This document shows, one piece after another, positions 21,241-34,727 of a DNA stretch of 64,000 nucleotides (position 1 is the first letter of the stretch; the number at the start of each line of letters is the position of its first letter). The stretch is taken from positions 3,365,214 to 3,429,213 of the forward strand of contig OY848924.1 in the NCBI GenBank assembly GCA_963693285.1. The letters are read 5' to 3'. A program made the position numbers and the translations under genes. The notes beneath the pieces are model-generated. The model was given only the letters and a program-made list of their open reading frames with translations, did no database searches and was not told the origin of the DNA. This DNA comes from Xestospongia muta. Lineage: Eukaryota > Porifera > Demospongiae > Haplosclerida > Petrosiidae.

Positions 21241-24200
21241 GACAATCATTGCAATGTTCCATACAAGTCATGTTAATTGTTCCATTAACAATAGCAACTA
21301 TAATAGTTACAACTTACTAAATATTACAATTAAGTGTTATTACTTTTCTAACAGCTTTATCACTACCTTTATGACTTTCGTAATGATACAATGAAATAAC
21401 CTTATCTTTGCAACATTAATGTTCCAAACACAAATTTGATTAAAACATTGTTAATTCTCACCTGTAACTCTGATTGGACAAAGGTTACAGTACTTGCTCA
21501 GAGTCCATCTGTCTGTTAATAAAAGGTTTTATTCTGAAGTTATAATAATTTTATTTTACATGTTCTGAAAAGGTTCTCATATCCACACATATTTGACAGA
21601 TAATAACATATGATGTAATTATTGTTATTTGCTTGTTCTCTTTCATTTGACTGAGGTATTTTGTGTTACAACTTCAAGTAACTTAAGAAATATCCTTAAA
21701 GAATTCTTAGTATCAAGAAACAAAACTGTTTATGTCACATTTAATGTAGGTCCCATCATAACTTGCATATTTTCATATATATTATGATATCGTGTAGTTT
21801 TAGCAACCTTTGTTGCCTATTTTATTAAGTATGTATTCATGTCATGGTAAATGATCAGTGGGATATCTCAATAACTATGAGGTGACAATTAGTCCTTATA
21901 AAATTATTGTATGTGGAGAACACATGTAAAGATCAGACTCATGATCACATGTGGCAAGAGTAGCATAAATCATGACTGCTCTTTTTATAAACTAGACAAA
22001 GTTGTTGCTTGCTAGTGTCAGTAATAAATACAGCAATAAAATGTATATTAAAGCTATATACAGTATGTACCATATTGGAGTCAAGAATTTATCCTTTCTA
22101 TATGAATCTCTATTTGGTTCGCTCTACATGTAGAAGATTGATTATATCAAATAAGTTCCTAATCGAACAGGTATACTTCACAATCTTTATCACACAACTA
22201 TAGTATTGGACAATTTTATAATTATACTGTATTGTATTCATTTTTAGCATATCAGTGAATCTAATTCCAGTCAAGAGATATATAAGACACATATTACCAC
22301 ACTCATCAGTATAGCAGTATAGCATACAGTACTTGATGAGGTGACACAATATACTGTATATTAGATTATGTCATATCAAATATATAAGGTGATGATTGTA
22401 GTATTTTAAAGTTTTAATCCAATGCAAACTCTAAGATTAAAAATATTATATTTTAACATTACAGTTGTTAGAATGAAATTGTTATGACTCTGACTACTAA
22501 TTAGGCAGTAAAATTTTTACTTCACGTAATTTGCTATAATATTCTGCTTTGAAGTGAAAAGAAACCAAGTACTCCAGATGAAGATAACATCTTTAGTACA
22601 CAAACAATAGATAATGTGATAGTATCCTCCAGACTTACGCTAATTATTAATATTCATAGTTCTATATGTTAATAAAGCCTTATTGTTTTTTAGCTTAATC
22701 AACACCTCTTCAGACGCCACAAAATTACACAAATGTAGTAGATTATGATAACTGTAAAAAAGATATTTCAGAATACATCTAGGTTCCATTATACCTTGTA
22801 ATTTTGAAGTCCACCTTTTTATGGAGCACTTGCTTCTATATGTAAGTGCTCTAAACTAGTGGGGACCTTCCTGATTCATGATTACAACAGCTAAATCTGT
22901 CACACAAACTCTAACATCTATGAATAAAAGGTCATGATGACTTAAGTGTGATGTCTAAAGTGAATTCTTAGTCTTTTCTTGGCTAGCAGCAGATATTAAA
23001 TACCCACCTTTCATTTTTTTGTTCAAATGTTTCTTTAAAGATGCTCCTGTCTTCACTAACTTTTATTATCACTAAATACCTGTCAGCTTTAGCCTACATG
23101 TACGAAAGAGAATAGTAGGATTCAAATAGCAACATTATTGTTGTACTGACATGTTTTATAAGTGACTTGATTTATGTTATATTCTGTGCTCTAAGAGACT
23201 CTAACTACTACAGCTAAACACATAGAAGTTAACATTAACTAAACAATATTATTAGCAACTATCTGTGTTCTTGTACATTGTATAAAGTTATCTCAACATA
23301 CCATGTGTCTCTCAATTCAAATTGATCTTTTCATCTTTTCTTCAAGATAAGAGTAAATGACTACTTGCTCTTTGACGTGTTTGTCAAAATAATTGGACAG
23401 ATTTTCAACTAGTGATTCATTAAAACAATCGGTCTTTGTCTTATCTTCCCCATCTACTGAATTATCTCAAAAGAAGCCAGTAGAAATTTATATCTGATCT
23501 TCATAATGTACACTGAAGATATACACATACAATAGATAAATATATGTATATTTTAAATTTTAAGTCAGTTGCATTTGTTTTTCAAGTTGCAATGAAAACT
23601 AAAATGTATAAATGCAGTTGAGAGGATGAATTGTTTATTAGCAGTGAAATTTTTAGGTAAGTTTCATTTGTATTTTTAGCTAAATCATTGCATTAACTCT
23701 TCTTGATTTGATGGCAGAGATAGAGTTTAATTTATCAGGTCATATTACCCTATCATTAATTTAAACTTCTTTAAGTTTCTAGTGATTATTCCATAGGATA
23801 GTACATACTAAGTGTTAAGAGATAATGTTTATATTCATTTTATACATAGTATTTTCAATGCCTGACACAAGTGACAGGGCAGTCACCAAGTGACAGCCCA
23901 GTCAGTACATGCATGGTTATTATATTCTATTCTATGGAATGCAATGAGAACACTATTCCCCATTATGTCATATATAGTCTGAAATGTAGCTTTACAGTAA
24001 AATTATACCTCAATATCATGTATGGTTTAGTGACAAAGCAAGTATATAAATTATAATAGTGTAATTGCATGTTTGAATGTTGAAATGTTAGTTTATAATA
24101 TGAATTATGAATATTTGTAACTTAAAAAGTGTAAATGATGTTTAGAGTCAATACAAATGTTTTACCAGTGTTATTAACAAAATAACTATTAATGTCATAA

Positions 24201-24286
24201 AACTTATGTTTGATTTCAATATGTAAATAGATATACATATACTTTTGATAACGTGACTTACTTTATTATAATTTTATATATTATAG

Positions 24287-24429
24287 GTAATATTACAATA
24301 CAAGAGACTAAACTAGGTAATTTGACAACAACAGTTAGTAACTTACTTTCATTTCATGTAGATATCACTCATCTTGACAATGTTACTGAGAGAGAAAAAC
24401 AACCTGTATTTGAGAGGTGGGGCTTATAA
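24287..24429 (+). other. Exon-like open frame, unassigned
   Basis: A frame of about 47 codons stays open after the acceptor attatag and ends in TAA at 24427. Its end reads THLDNVTEREKQPVFERW. The TEREKQ-VFE part faintly recalls the N-lobe of CDK4/6 (TDRETKLTLVFEHV), and the broken CDK gene lies just downstream, so it may be a decayed N-lobe exon. The similarity is too weak for a call. Confidence 0.2.
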
Positions 24430-26572
24430 AGATAATTAAAAGGCGGAGCTCATGATCTCGAAAGAAGGAGAAGACATCCATCTGCAAAGGAGAGATGAGC
24501 CAACTAGACCTCGTGTGTTAATATTGCTAATTTCAATTCAATATAAACTCAAGGAAGAAATCTTAGGATAGAGTACATGAACATTTGGCATCATAAAGAC
24601 ACAAGAAACTAATAGACAGTTACTGAAATAACAAGTAAGAAATAAACAGTAGGCACTCTATGAGACTGAAGTTTGTCAAATCATGAAATGTAAATGAAAA
24701 AAGAGGTTGAAGGTTCAGTTTGTGATTTTTGCAAACATTGTCTTAGTCAGCTATTATTTTAAATTAAACTAAAGGATTATTAGGAAATATTGTCCAGCAT
24801 CATACTAATCTGGTCAGCAACTAAAGCAAAAGTAATATCCACAGGAACTATAACATTTTTTTCTATGTTAAGTTCCGAAAAATTGTGATTTTTGTGTTTT
24901 GTTAAAGTCAAGCAACGTTATATTCAGAAGTATCAAGTACAACAGTGTAGCTCTTGTGTATAATTTTAATGTTAAAGTTAATACCTGATATCTACCCAAA
25001 TTTGGAATTTAATTGTATCACCTAATTGTTACCTCTTGAATACATTTAAAAGGTAGCACCTGAAAATCTGCTCTATCTATTGTCTATAAGTTATTATGAT
25101 ACAGCTCATTCATTTTTACTATTTATTTATAATTTTACATGTTACATATATATTGTGATATGATACAGGTCAGTTGTTACTGATAGTTATTGAAAAGATG
25201 ATCTTTCAAGTTGATACCATACAAACTATCCCAAAGAACAACTCAAGAATATCTAACCTTATTGTCTACACAGCAGTGACTATGAGCCACCATTATAGTC
25301 AGGTTAGAGATGGTGATATCTCACTTGTAACAGCAGACATTAATGCAAAATTAATGCTTTTTGTATTGATGTTTAAATATTAATGTCTAGAGTATAGTAT
25401 TAATTTCCCATCAACATATAGCATCTGTTACTGGCACTCTAGACATAACCTTTAATGATACAATAAAGTTGATATGGTAGTAGTTTATCTTGTATCTCTT
25501 CTCCCTCCCTATGGTTGCTTTAGTTTTAATTTTAATGATGTAGAATTATATTAAAAGATGGTGTGAATAGAGTGATGACAACTCATACAAATTATAGCAA
25601 TTATTAAAGTCTATTTGTTCAACAAATAATAACCTAATCTAGTAACTGTCTGTAGATTTCTTCTCAACTATAGCTGATTATATACAATTATAATAGCTAT
25701 GATGTAGTCATGTCACATTCATTAGTTTATATACAAGTATATGATTGGATGTAATGCTAGTTAGAATTGTACTTTAAATGCATATATTTAAAAACAGTAA
25801 TACTAAATAGTAGCACTCAAAAGAGTTTAGACGCTCATGTCTTACTCATTAATAATAGTGCTTGATCTTATCTACTTAGACAATGTGCAGTATATAACAT
25901 TATATCTTGTATTTCTTTGGATGATTGTGACTTGAAGCCACAAAATATTCTCATCAGTCAAGGTGTTATCAAATATCTGCTGACTTTGGTCTCTCAGAGT
26001 AATTAATGACTATGTTGTCAATACATGTTAGCTATCACAAGTACAAGTAAACCTTGTGTGTGTTAAGTTATTGTCCATGTTGTATGCATGTTCTCCTATT
26101 AATCACTGGTGTCTAACATAATCCAACAACGCCTTCCAGTATTATTACACAGACACACATGCACATATATCATGGATAGTAGTATTAAGCTAGTACACTT
26201 CATTGTGAAGTACTGTAACACTGCAGTCTTTAACTAACTCAGTACATTATACATGTACCCAAGTATGACTAATGGTTAATTATTAATAAGTTGCTTGCTT
26301 TAATTAAGAAAAAATATATACATTTATGTCCTGAATAAAGAAAAAAAGAACACTGTTTCTTTTAGTAGTAGATGATGTATTAGTCAGTATTAAGATGGAG
26401 TAAAATTAGATTGTGTTGATCAATATTTACTTTTTATAGTAAAATAAAATAATAGAAAATATTTAAAAAGACCTTGATTTGTGTACACAATTAGTTCATC
26501 AGAAAACCCTCTGGCACTCAGTATATTTGATGTAGGTTGCTTCATTATTAGTCTGTTTGCCTAGCTACCAGT

Positions 26573-27020
26573 AGCCACATAAAGGGGAAATAGGTTGGAG
26601 TGACATGATGTTATCACAACTAATTCTAGACTCAATATGGCTATGAGGGTGAAATACTTTGTATGTAATTGTGTTGGTTGACAGGTTGCCCTGTTAAACT
26701 GCAACAGTTGTGAAGCTACATTTATTAGATGTAAATTCTATTTAATCTTAATCTTGTGTTTGTTGATTGTTAGCAGTGTTTGGAGTAATGGGGATTTGGT
26801 TTTCTAGCTAGCCACATAAAGGAGAAGTAGGTTGGAGTGTCATGATGTTATCACAACTAATATTAGACTCAATATGGCTGTGGGAGTGAAATACTTTGTA
26901 TATAATTGATGTTGGTGACAGGTTGCCATGTTAAACTGCAACAGATGTGAAGCTACATTTATTAATTTTATTTAAACTTGTGTTTGTTGATTGTTAGCAC
27001 TGTTTGGAGTTCTGGGATTT
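26573..27020 (+). repeat. Direct tandem duplication, ~238-bp unit, two copies
   Basis: Both copies begin GCCACATAAAGG, share GTTGGAGTG(A/T)CATGATGTT and GACAGGTTGCC, and end near TTGTTAGCA(G/C)TGTTTGGAG. The second copy has a short internal deletion. No coding potential was seen. It lies in an intron of the broken CDK gene. Confidence 0.85.
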
Positions 27021-27212
27021 TTCTTGAAGGTTTCTGTATCAGTGTCACTGTATAATAGATACTACTTATGATTACTTTTACTACTACTTGTTATAATGAT
27101 GAATTCCTGGTAGAATTAACTCCTTGTACTGGTACACTACTGTTGATATAGCTAGCTTGTGTTAACTTCTCTCTCTCCCTTCGCCTCCCCCCCCCCCCCT
27201 CTCTCTCTCTCT

Positions 27213-27970
27213 CTGTAAAAAACAATCCAATGAGTGTCAAGTTTTAAAAGACTGTTATTAGTTGTACAACTGTAGACCATATTTATGTATTAGCAAACAT
27301 CTTATTGAAAATCAATGATATATCTTGGTACATCATCCTGATGTGTGGTCTTCAGAACCTAAGTGAAAAAATTTAATTTTATTACTATAATTTAAGTGGG
27401 TTTTCAAGTCAACCAGGACCACATTTATAGCTGTAGGATGAATGTGCACTGAGACATGCTATTGATTTTTATAAACCTTAGCATCTTATCATATTATACT
27501 AACAAAGAGTAGAATGATTTGTGGGTATGGATATGTGTACATACATTTATAGTTACAAATGCAACTAAATCTCTCTCTCTCTCTGTAAAAAAACAATGCA
27601 ATGAGTGTCAAGTTCTAAAAGATAGTTAATAGTTGTACAACTATAGACCATATTAGCAAACATATTATTGAAAATCAATGATATATCCCAGTGCATCGTC
27701 CTGATGTGTGGTCTTCAGCAACCAAAGTGAAAAAATTTAATTTTATTACTATGAATTTAAGTGAGTTTTCAAGTCAACCAGGACCACACTCATAGTTGTG
27801 TGGATGAATGTACACTGAGACATGTTATTGATTTTTATAAACCTTAGTATCATATCATATTATACTAACAAAGAGTAGGATAATGATGTGTGGGTATGGA
27901 TGTGTGTACATACATTTATAGTTACAAATGCAACTAAATTTCTCTCTATATATAAAAAATCAATGCAATG

Positions 27971-28058
<88 letters not shown>

Positions 28059-28450
28059 TTCTCTCTCACTCTCTCCTTCCTCTCTCTCTGTGTGAAAAAG
28101 AATACAATGAGTGTCAAGTTTAAAAGACAGTTAATAGTTGTACAACTATAGACTATATTTATGTATTAGCAAACATCTTATTGAAAATCATTGATATATC
28201 CCAGTGCATCATCCTGATGTGTGGTCTTTAGCAACCAGAGTGAAAAAATTTAATTTTATTACTATGAATTTAAGTGGGTTTTGAAGTCAACGAGGACCAC
28301 ACTCATAGCTATAGAATGAACATGCACTGAGATATGTTATTGATTTTTATATACCTTAGCATCATACCATATTTTACTGACAAAGACTTGAATGATGTGT
28401 GGGTATGGATATGTGTGCATACATTTATAGTTATAAATACAACTAAATCT
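27213..28450 (+). mobile_element. Three tandem fold-back (inverted-arm) elements separated by (CT)n
   Basis: Units start near 27213, 27585 and 28092. Each has a left arm (TTGTACAAC, TTGAAAATCA, GATGTGTGGTCTT), an A/T-rich core (GAAAAAATTTAATTTTATTA) and a right arm that is roughly the reverse complement of the left (GGACCACAC, TGCACTGAGA, TTATTGATTTTTATAA). The arms would make a long imperfect hairpin, as in fold-back or MITE elements. (CT)n runs occur at every junction. No coding capacity. Confidence 0.7.
27972..28089. repeat. Long (CT)n microsatellite
   Basis: About 75 bp of pure CT is followed by interrupted CT. The 85-aa minus-strand ORF consisting of RE repeats is the translation of this tract. 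Confidence 0.95.
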
Positions 28451-29077
28451 CTTATTTTCTCTTTCTCTCTCTCTCTCTCTCTATTCAGTAGTACAGATCT
28501 ACAGTGGTATTACTACAATCCTTTTATAGTAAACCAGTAAATGTATGGAGTGTAGGATGTATTTTAGCTGAAATGTACATTGGAAGGTAAATAACATTAA
28601 ACAATTTATGACATAAACTATCTAGTGTGAAATATATGTACTATTATAGTACAATGCTTGTAATCTACTCTTTTCTGTTACTTCTTTGGTGGGTTGTGTC
28701 ATTGTCACTGAACTGTTCTTTTGTTAAAGAGTACTTAGCAACAAGTATAATATAGCTTACAAAAAGTAAAACTAGTTGTTGCAGAATCTGAGAGAAAGAT
28801 CTAGTGTACTAAGTTGTATGTGTGTATTAAATGATATATCATATTGTATTTCTTTATATAGACCACTTATTTCTTCAAAAAGAAATGGAGAAATAGGACA
28901 ACTTCAAGAGATACTTCAGTAGGTACCAAAGTATAAAATTGACACCTTGATGGATGCATCAATGGACAGATATTTAAACATGTGTAGAAGTCACTTACAT
29001 ACGTGCACATCGACTAAAGTTGCTTGATGTCTTGATGTTACTAGGTGGATTACCATAGATACCTTAGCTTAGTCACT

Positions 29078-29080
<3 letters not shown>

Positions 29081-29122
<42 letters not shown>
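29081..29122. repeat. (AT)21 microsatellite
   Basis: Pure alternating AT in an intron of the broken CDK gene. Confidence 0.95.
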
Positions 29123-29124
<2 letters not shown>

Positions 29125-30221
29125 TGAATTTCAATAGAACTCTAAGAACCTCTTTAGTTCATTTTACTATGTAGGTAATGACCCAACCCTTGTAGTAGTA
29201 TGTAGCAATAGCTAGTATGACATGTATGTAAATTAGGAAATACTAAAGTGTTATATAACCAGTTCTTAGTACCTGGCTAAAGGAAATGACAGTGTTATAT
29301 GAACTATTGTTGTATAATATTCTATTGGATTTGATGATTTTATCAAAGTGACACTAGCTAAATTTTCATAAGAATATCATGACATTATCAATTTTTTAAT
29401 ATATTGAACACTATTAGGAAATCAGTTGTCATGTTTTTTATTTTACCAAAGCAATATAGACATTTGTTAGTAAGACTTTATTCCTGTTTAATAACTTAAT
29501 TGGTTTCTTTCTCTTTAGTACAATAGGTACTACTTCATTTAAAGAATGGTCACCAGAGACACCAATTTCACAAAAACATTTCAAAGTTGTTGTTCCAAGA
29601 TCGAGGATAGATATTTTACCTAGAGTTTGTCAAGATGTTCAAGACCTATTATCAGTAAGCGTACATGTACATATACATTTGGTTATTTATTACTTATGTA
29701 CATGTATTTTTATTGTGTCTAAGGTATAATGAAAGATTTTTGTAATAGTTTAAAACTCATTCTGTTGTTACCTATAAACAGTAACTACATGTCCACATAA
29801 TATTTTGTTTAACAATTTAGTGTGACTTATTTATTTTACTCTCTTTGATAGACAATGCTAATATTTCAATCTGCTAAAAGGGTCAATGCTGATTAAGCTC
29901 TAGAAGATTCTTTTTTATCAATTCTTACAATATTTACTGGTTCTACTCCCTCTCCCTTCTTATCCCAGTCACCTTCACACTCACCATCCTCTTCTCTTTC
30001 CCTATCACCTTCACTACTCCTATCTACCATCTTTTCTCTACAAGACCACACCCATACTCCTCTGAGTGTCACAACTGAATCCTCTCAAGGTTCTGGTATA
30101 CATGACATCAAAAACAGTCCCAATCAGGCCACACCCCCTTTTGATATGACCTGACTTTGATCTGTTTACTTGTAAATAACTAATTTTATCAGGTCACATG
30201 TACTGCCGCTCCCCCTCAGTC

Positions 30222-30227
30222 AATAAA
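30222..30227 (+). terminator. Poly(A) signal AATAAA of the CDK-like gene
   Basis: AATAAA lies 68 bases after the TGA of the CDK-like terminal exon, the expected distance for a 3' end. The next matching hexamer downstream is far away. Confidence 0.45.
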
Positions 30228-30229
30228 GC

Positions 30230-32440
30230 TCCACCTACTTATATTAATCTTATTTTATATTATGATTGTGTATTATGTACATGTAAACAACACAATATAT
30301 TAAAGTATATTTATTATATAATGTATAGCCTTATTTATATTCAAAAAATATTCTTTTCTGTTTTCACAATATTATTTTTCTATTACATATTCTTTTGTTT
30401 AATGCCTAATAAAGTTTGTATGTGTGTTAGTAGTTCCTGTATATGTTGTTTAAATATATATCTGTATGTACATGTGTGTGACATCTAGCAAGCACAGATA
30501 ATCTCCAAAAATCTTTTGTAGTTTGTTTGATATCTTCTGTCGAACAAAAAGTGTTTCATTTCTTTTGTTATTATTATAATCAAATTGTTTGGTACAAAGA
30601 CAAATTCACATTTTTTGTATGATTTGATGTCTACTTCTCTTTTTAATTTAATGGAAAATTTTCTACAGAAATCTGTAAATAATTAAATTATAATAATATT
30701 AACTAGTTAATTTCAGCAAACGTTTTCACCAGTTGATTAGTATATTTTTGCAACATACATGTATGAACTATATGATGTACTAATGACAGATATTTTTTCA
30801 TAGTTTTTCATTGCACAATTAAATGATATCCAGACTCTGTAGACTCATAGATAAAAATACTTTCCAAAAACAATAAATTTTATATAGGATATGTATCAGT
30901 CCAATACAAAGAATGCAAACAAGACAGTAATGATGGCAATTACATCATTCCCACATAATAACACAGGCACAGAATGCAACAACATATTACTGTATTGTTA
31001 AGTGAATAAGATAGTTGGAATATATCCTTACTTGTTTGTGTCACTTGTGGTATTATGTAGGGATGATGTAATTGTAATCACTACTATCTTGCACTGTGTT
31101 GAAAGACAAGTATTTTGCTTATGGACACTAGTCTGTTGTAATATCTCATAATTCCAGATGTCTTTCAGTTTAACAGATTTCCCACAGCTTATAAACATAA
31201 GGAACCAGCAATATTCCAGATTAAGTATTGCATTGAATATGTCATTATTTCAATATAGGAATTGTTTTATAGAATATTATTATTCAATTTGGGGAATTCT
31301 GTTAGGATAAGTCATTATTTCAATTGAGAGATTGTGTTAGTATACAATATATGTCCACTATGGGAATACTACTTAAAAATGTTCTTTGAAAAAGTATAAA
31401 TTTTATAAATGAACATGCTAATCTATTCAAATACAAAACAAATTACAAAATAATTGTCATTAACTTCTCTGCCAACTCTAATGGCTAATGTGATGGCCAG
31501 TCTATCTATCTTTTTATAAACACATTTTCCTCTAAATAATAGATTTTGACAAATATTCCCTTTTGTCTAACCAATGAAAGTCATGTATTTTTCTGTTCTC
31601 CATAGAAGAGGCTGATCAGCTAAAATATTATCTTCATTTAATTTCTTTTAATTTCATTGGTACTCATGAAATGCACATACTGGACTCTGTTTCCAATCTT
31701 TCTTTTTCTCTTTAAGAAAAGCCATGTGAACAGGTAGTTTCTATATTAATAGATCCCAATATTAATATTTTTATGAAGGATATCAAAGATTACCTTTGTA
31801 TGTATATTTTTTCTCTTTTGTCTATCTTTTGTGCATACTTTCCAATGTGTCTTTGTTTGAAAGACATTTTTTAAATTTTGAAATATATTTGATATGTCCC
31901 TATTAGTTAAAATGTAAATAAAATTTATTCATAAACTATAACAAGATACTTTTCATTTCAGTGATAGAAGCTCATTCTAGGGACTTTGCTTCAGCAACAA
32001 TTGTCACTGTAATGTCCACATTCACTTTGTCCTTGACTGGTTTGCTAAATAAAGATAGCCACGTAAATCATATAAATAAAAGTAATATGACATACTCAAA
32101 TGTCCATTCAAAATCTTCTTCATTGTCCTGTAGTGTTTTATATACTCTGCTGATGGCATTCTGGCAATACTTTAATTAAAATTAACTTATTTAAGTTACT
32201 TACTTTAACATATGATGAAACGTTTAATTCTTCCTAAACTTTTGATTCTAAGAACCATTTATAAGGTTCTCAATTTCTCATAGTTCTTTTTCAAATTTGT
32301 CTTCTAACATTTTACTACTAGCATTAATTTCTTGCAGCTTTTCCTGAACGTCTGTTGGTAAGGAAGGAATACAGTATTTACATATGAAATATAGAGAGCG
32401 GGGATATTGTAATGGTAACAAATGAAATATAATTAATTAC
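30230..32440. other. No gene recognised; dispersed repeat fragments
   Basis: Very AT-rich. Fragments such as AATATCTCATAATTCCA (about 31140) and ACAGAATGCAACAA (about 30970) recur at 34235-34350, so they belong to a dispersed repeat. ORFs of 72-96 codons here look random. Confidence 0.55.
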
Positions 32441-32446
32441 AATTCT

Positions 32447-32496
<50 letters not shown>

Positions 32497-32509
32497 TGTG
32501 TGTGTGTGT
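32447..32509. repeat. (TA)n(TG)n microsatellite
   Basis: An almost perfect TG run of about 50 bp follows a short TA run. It lies just outside the stop codon of the membrane-protein exon and yields a spurious HTHTHT ORF on the minus strand. Confidence 0.95.
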
Positions 32510-32519
32510 ATTCCTCAAA

Positions 32520-32798
32520 TTAAGCGCTAGCCACGGGACGAAGTCGAGATCGTTGACTTGGAACATCATTAGTATAGAGATCAGATTGACGGTCTGTTTC
32601 TTCTAACATACTAGCATCATCGATGGTCATGGATACAGAAAACAAAGATTTCCTATCCCTTCTCCTCGGTGGAAAAGGCGGAACATCGTCAGTTTCACCG
32701 TATAGTGTTGTCTTTGTCTTCCGCTCATAGTCAGTCATAGCGTAGTATCTCTTAGAACGCCACATAGTAATAATAATAAATACCTGAAGTACAACTAC
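32520..32798 (-). CDS. C-terminal exon of an unidentified membrane protein
   Basis: Read from a possible acceptor (acaagtag) the exon encodes 92 residues ending in TAA. It starts with a hydrophobic stretch (VVVLQVFIIITMW) followed by a basic stop-transfer sequence (RSKRYY) and a polar tail with PPFPPRRRDRK, SVSMTIDD and SQRSRLR. That is the layout of the end of a last transmembrane helix plus a cytoplasmic tail. Base composition is more coding-like, with more CpG, than its surroundings. Upstream exons would be at higher coordinates, but I could not identify any, so the gene may be partial or the acceptor wrong (cttcag 16 bases further in is an alternative). The family is not recognised. Confidence 0.45.
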   Translation of the reverse strand, partial: VVVLQVFIIITMWRSKRYYAMTDYERKTKTTLYGETDDVPPFPPRRRDRKSLFSVSMTIDDASMLEETDRQSDLYTNDVPSQRSRLRPVASA

Positions 32799-32799
32799 C

Positions 32800-34720
32800 T
32801 ACTTGTCATGTTTACTGCAATATTCCAAGAGGACTTGCGAATAGATTTATATCATCAAGTAAGTTTAGTTATGACTCTCTTATAGCATTCAATGTGTAGT
32901 GTTCGTTCATAATACTTACAATCATTTCCTTTTGAGGTTTCACACCTGACCAGGCACCTATTAAAGCTGTAGAGTATTAACTCAATTACTACTTTAGCTT
33001 GACATAAAATACTAGCCCTTCTTGATAGTTCAAAACCAATGTAACATTGTGTAGTAACTTGAATTAAGGTTTTCAATCTTTATTTGTATATTTCTTCTAA
33101 ATAAAGAATAAAAATACATGATTTGTTGAGACTACAGCTTGACAACATGTGTTTTGTTATGAACAATTGTGGAGATTAGCATGAATTTCATGATAGGCTA
33201 TATATCAGATAAATCTCCAGTTGCCAAGTGTATGCGATATAATTATATAGATTGATATCTAACCACTGTTATATAAAACAAATATGCACACATACGGTAT
33301 GTATTATCTGTACTTGCTCTATTTATTACTTATATGATTGGTATATATGCTTCCCTGAAGAGTACTAAAAACTGAAACTGCCAAATTGTGTTAAACAAAA
33401 CAAAGGTTTTACTGCTGAACAATGGATGACATGATAAATTGTTACTTCTTAAATTATATAAAACAGATTACAGATTTTATTAAATGATAATAATTTTTGA
33501 TAGACATATTAAATAATGGTAACAATGATATATCAAAGATACATATACATAAACAATATTAAAAGTGATAATTTATTAACATTACCTTCAAGTTATTATT
33601 ATTATTCAGTAGATATAACATAATTCTGATACAGCTGCTAACCATTTCATTTTAACTTTTTAATTGTAACTTTTTATAAATGGGGATTATATGAGTCCAT
33701 TCAATAATTTTAAATTCAAATTATCAGTACAAATTTGTGCACTCTTGATAGAATTCTCAAAGTTGTAAAAACAATGACAAAGTTCTTTTATTGATTATAA
33801 TTAAATTGTTTTCAGAGCAATGACTTGACTATTGTTATCGTTTTATTGATGTATTCTCTTTAGGTCCAGAAATTATCTGTAAATTATATTGGAACATGAT
33901 CACAATTTATGAAGACCCACAGAAAATTAATGCTTCTGTGAAGACCCACAGAAAATAACACTAACTATAATATTGTATTCCTTATATTACAAAAGTGATA
34001 GTACATGTAAAATTATTATTATGTGTTGTATTTAAGAAGACATCAAAAAAATTAAATTATATAAAACTGCAATATAGAATCAAAAAAATGGTAACTTTTA
34101 TTTTGGATGATCTTACTTATGACCACATATCTAGAAACCAATTAGATAATGGAAGAAAATTTGTTTCATCATCAAGAGTCTTTGCACTAGACCAATCACT
34201 AAAAAACAACAAGTATTTTACTAATGGAAGCTAGGCTGATGCAATATCTCATAATTCCACAAGTCTTTCTGTGTATTGGATACTTGTAGACTTCCTACAT
34301 AACACAGACACAGAATGCAACAATATATCATTGTATTATCAGACACTAAACTATAAACACTAAAACCTCTTGTATTAATTTCACATTGGAGTATGGACTT
34401 CTGGTACCATAGAAATAGCCACTATAATATATATATAATTATACAACTTATACTAATCAACTCTATAACAATAACAATAATGTTAAGGAGAACCAAGTTC
34501 AATGTCCCCATTAAAATTTGTAGAAAAACGTCAAGTAACGGAAGGAAATTAGGAACAAGTAGAAAATATGAAAACTTTAAGTATATCATTAGATCTGATA
34601 GCAGAAATGACATTAATGAATATACCAAAAGAAAAACAATGTCTTGACATCTTGATAGTATGAATGAACAAATGATTATAAATAGTCTATATTATGAAGT
34701 AACTAATTGTAACAGATAAT
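32800..34720. other. No confident gene; repeat fragments and short ORFs
   Basis: A small direct duplication (TGAAGACCCACAGAAAAT, about 33910 and 33940) and dispersed-repeat fragments at 34230-34350 are visible. The ORFs at 33995-34234 and 34393-34647 have some coding flavour but no recognisable domain and no supported splice sites. Confidence 0.45.
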
Positions 34721-34727
34721 TATAATA

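Larger units (their letters stand above)
18791..24280. other. AT-rich intergenic DNA, no gene recognised
   Basis: No exon with coding character was found on either strand. The stretch holds a compound microsatellite (20606-20670), an inverted diverged copy of the fold-back element (about 21060-21240) and otherwise unique-looking AT-rich sequence. ORFs here are short and full of low-complexity residues. Confidence 0.6.
25923..30154 (+). pseudogene. Broken cyclin-dependent kinase gene, CDK4/6-like
   Basis: Recognisable pieces in order: the catalytic loop and DFG region at 25923-25997 (DLKPQNILISQGVIK, then ADFGLS); the activation-segment exon at 28489-28586 ([19 protein letters not shown]); exon 28862-28918 (PLISSKRNGEIGQLQEIL); exon 29519-29654 (TIGTTSFKEWSPETPIS, ending VQDLLS); and terminal exon 29852-30154 (MLIFQSAKRVNAD, ALEDSFLSI, then a Ser/Pro-rich tail). 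Intron phases of the last four exons fit. LLQSxYxxPVxxWSVGCIxAEM and QLxxILxxIG point to CDK4/6. Lesions: HRD reads DCD; five bases replace one codon before ADFG; TAG stands where the Trp of WYR is expected; APE reads STV; and an in-frame TAA lies at 29894. The N-lobe was not found. A functional kinase is very unlikely. Confidence 0.8.

Noticed and set aside
27860..28117. 85-aa ORF with a long RE repeat on the minus strand
   Set aside because: It is the direct translation of the (CT)n microsatellite.
32378..32569. 63-aa ORF with HTHTHT repeat
   Set aside because: Translation of a (TG)n tract overlapping the real exon in another frame.
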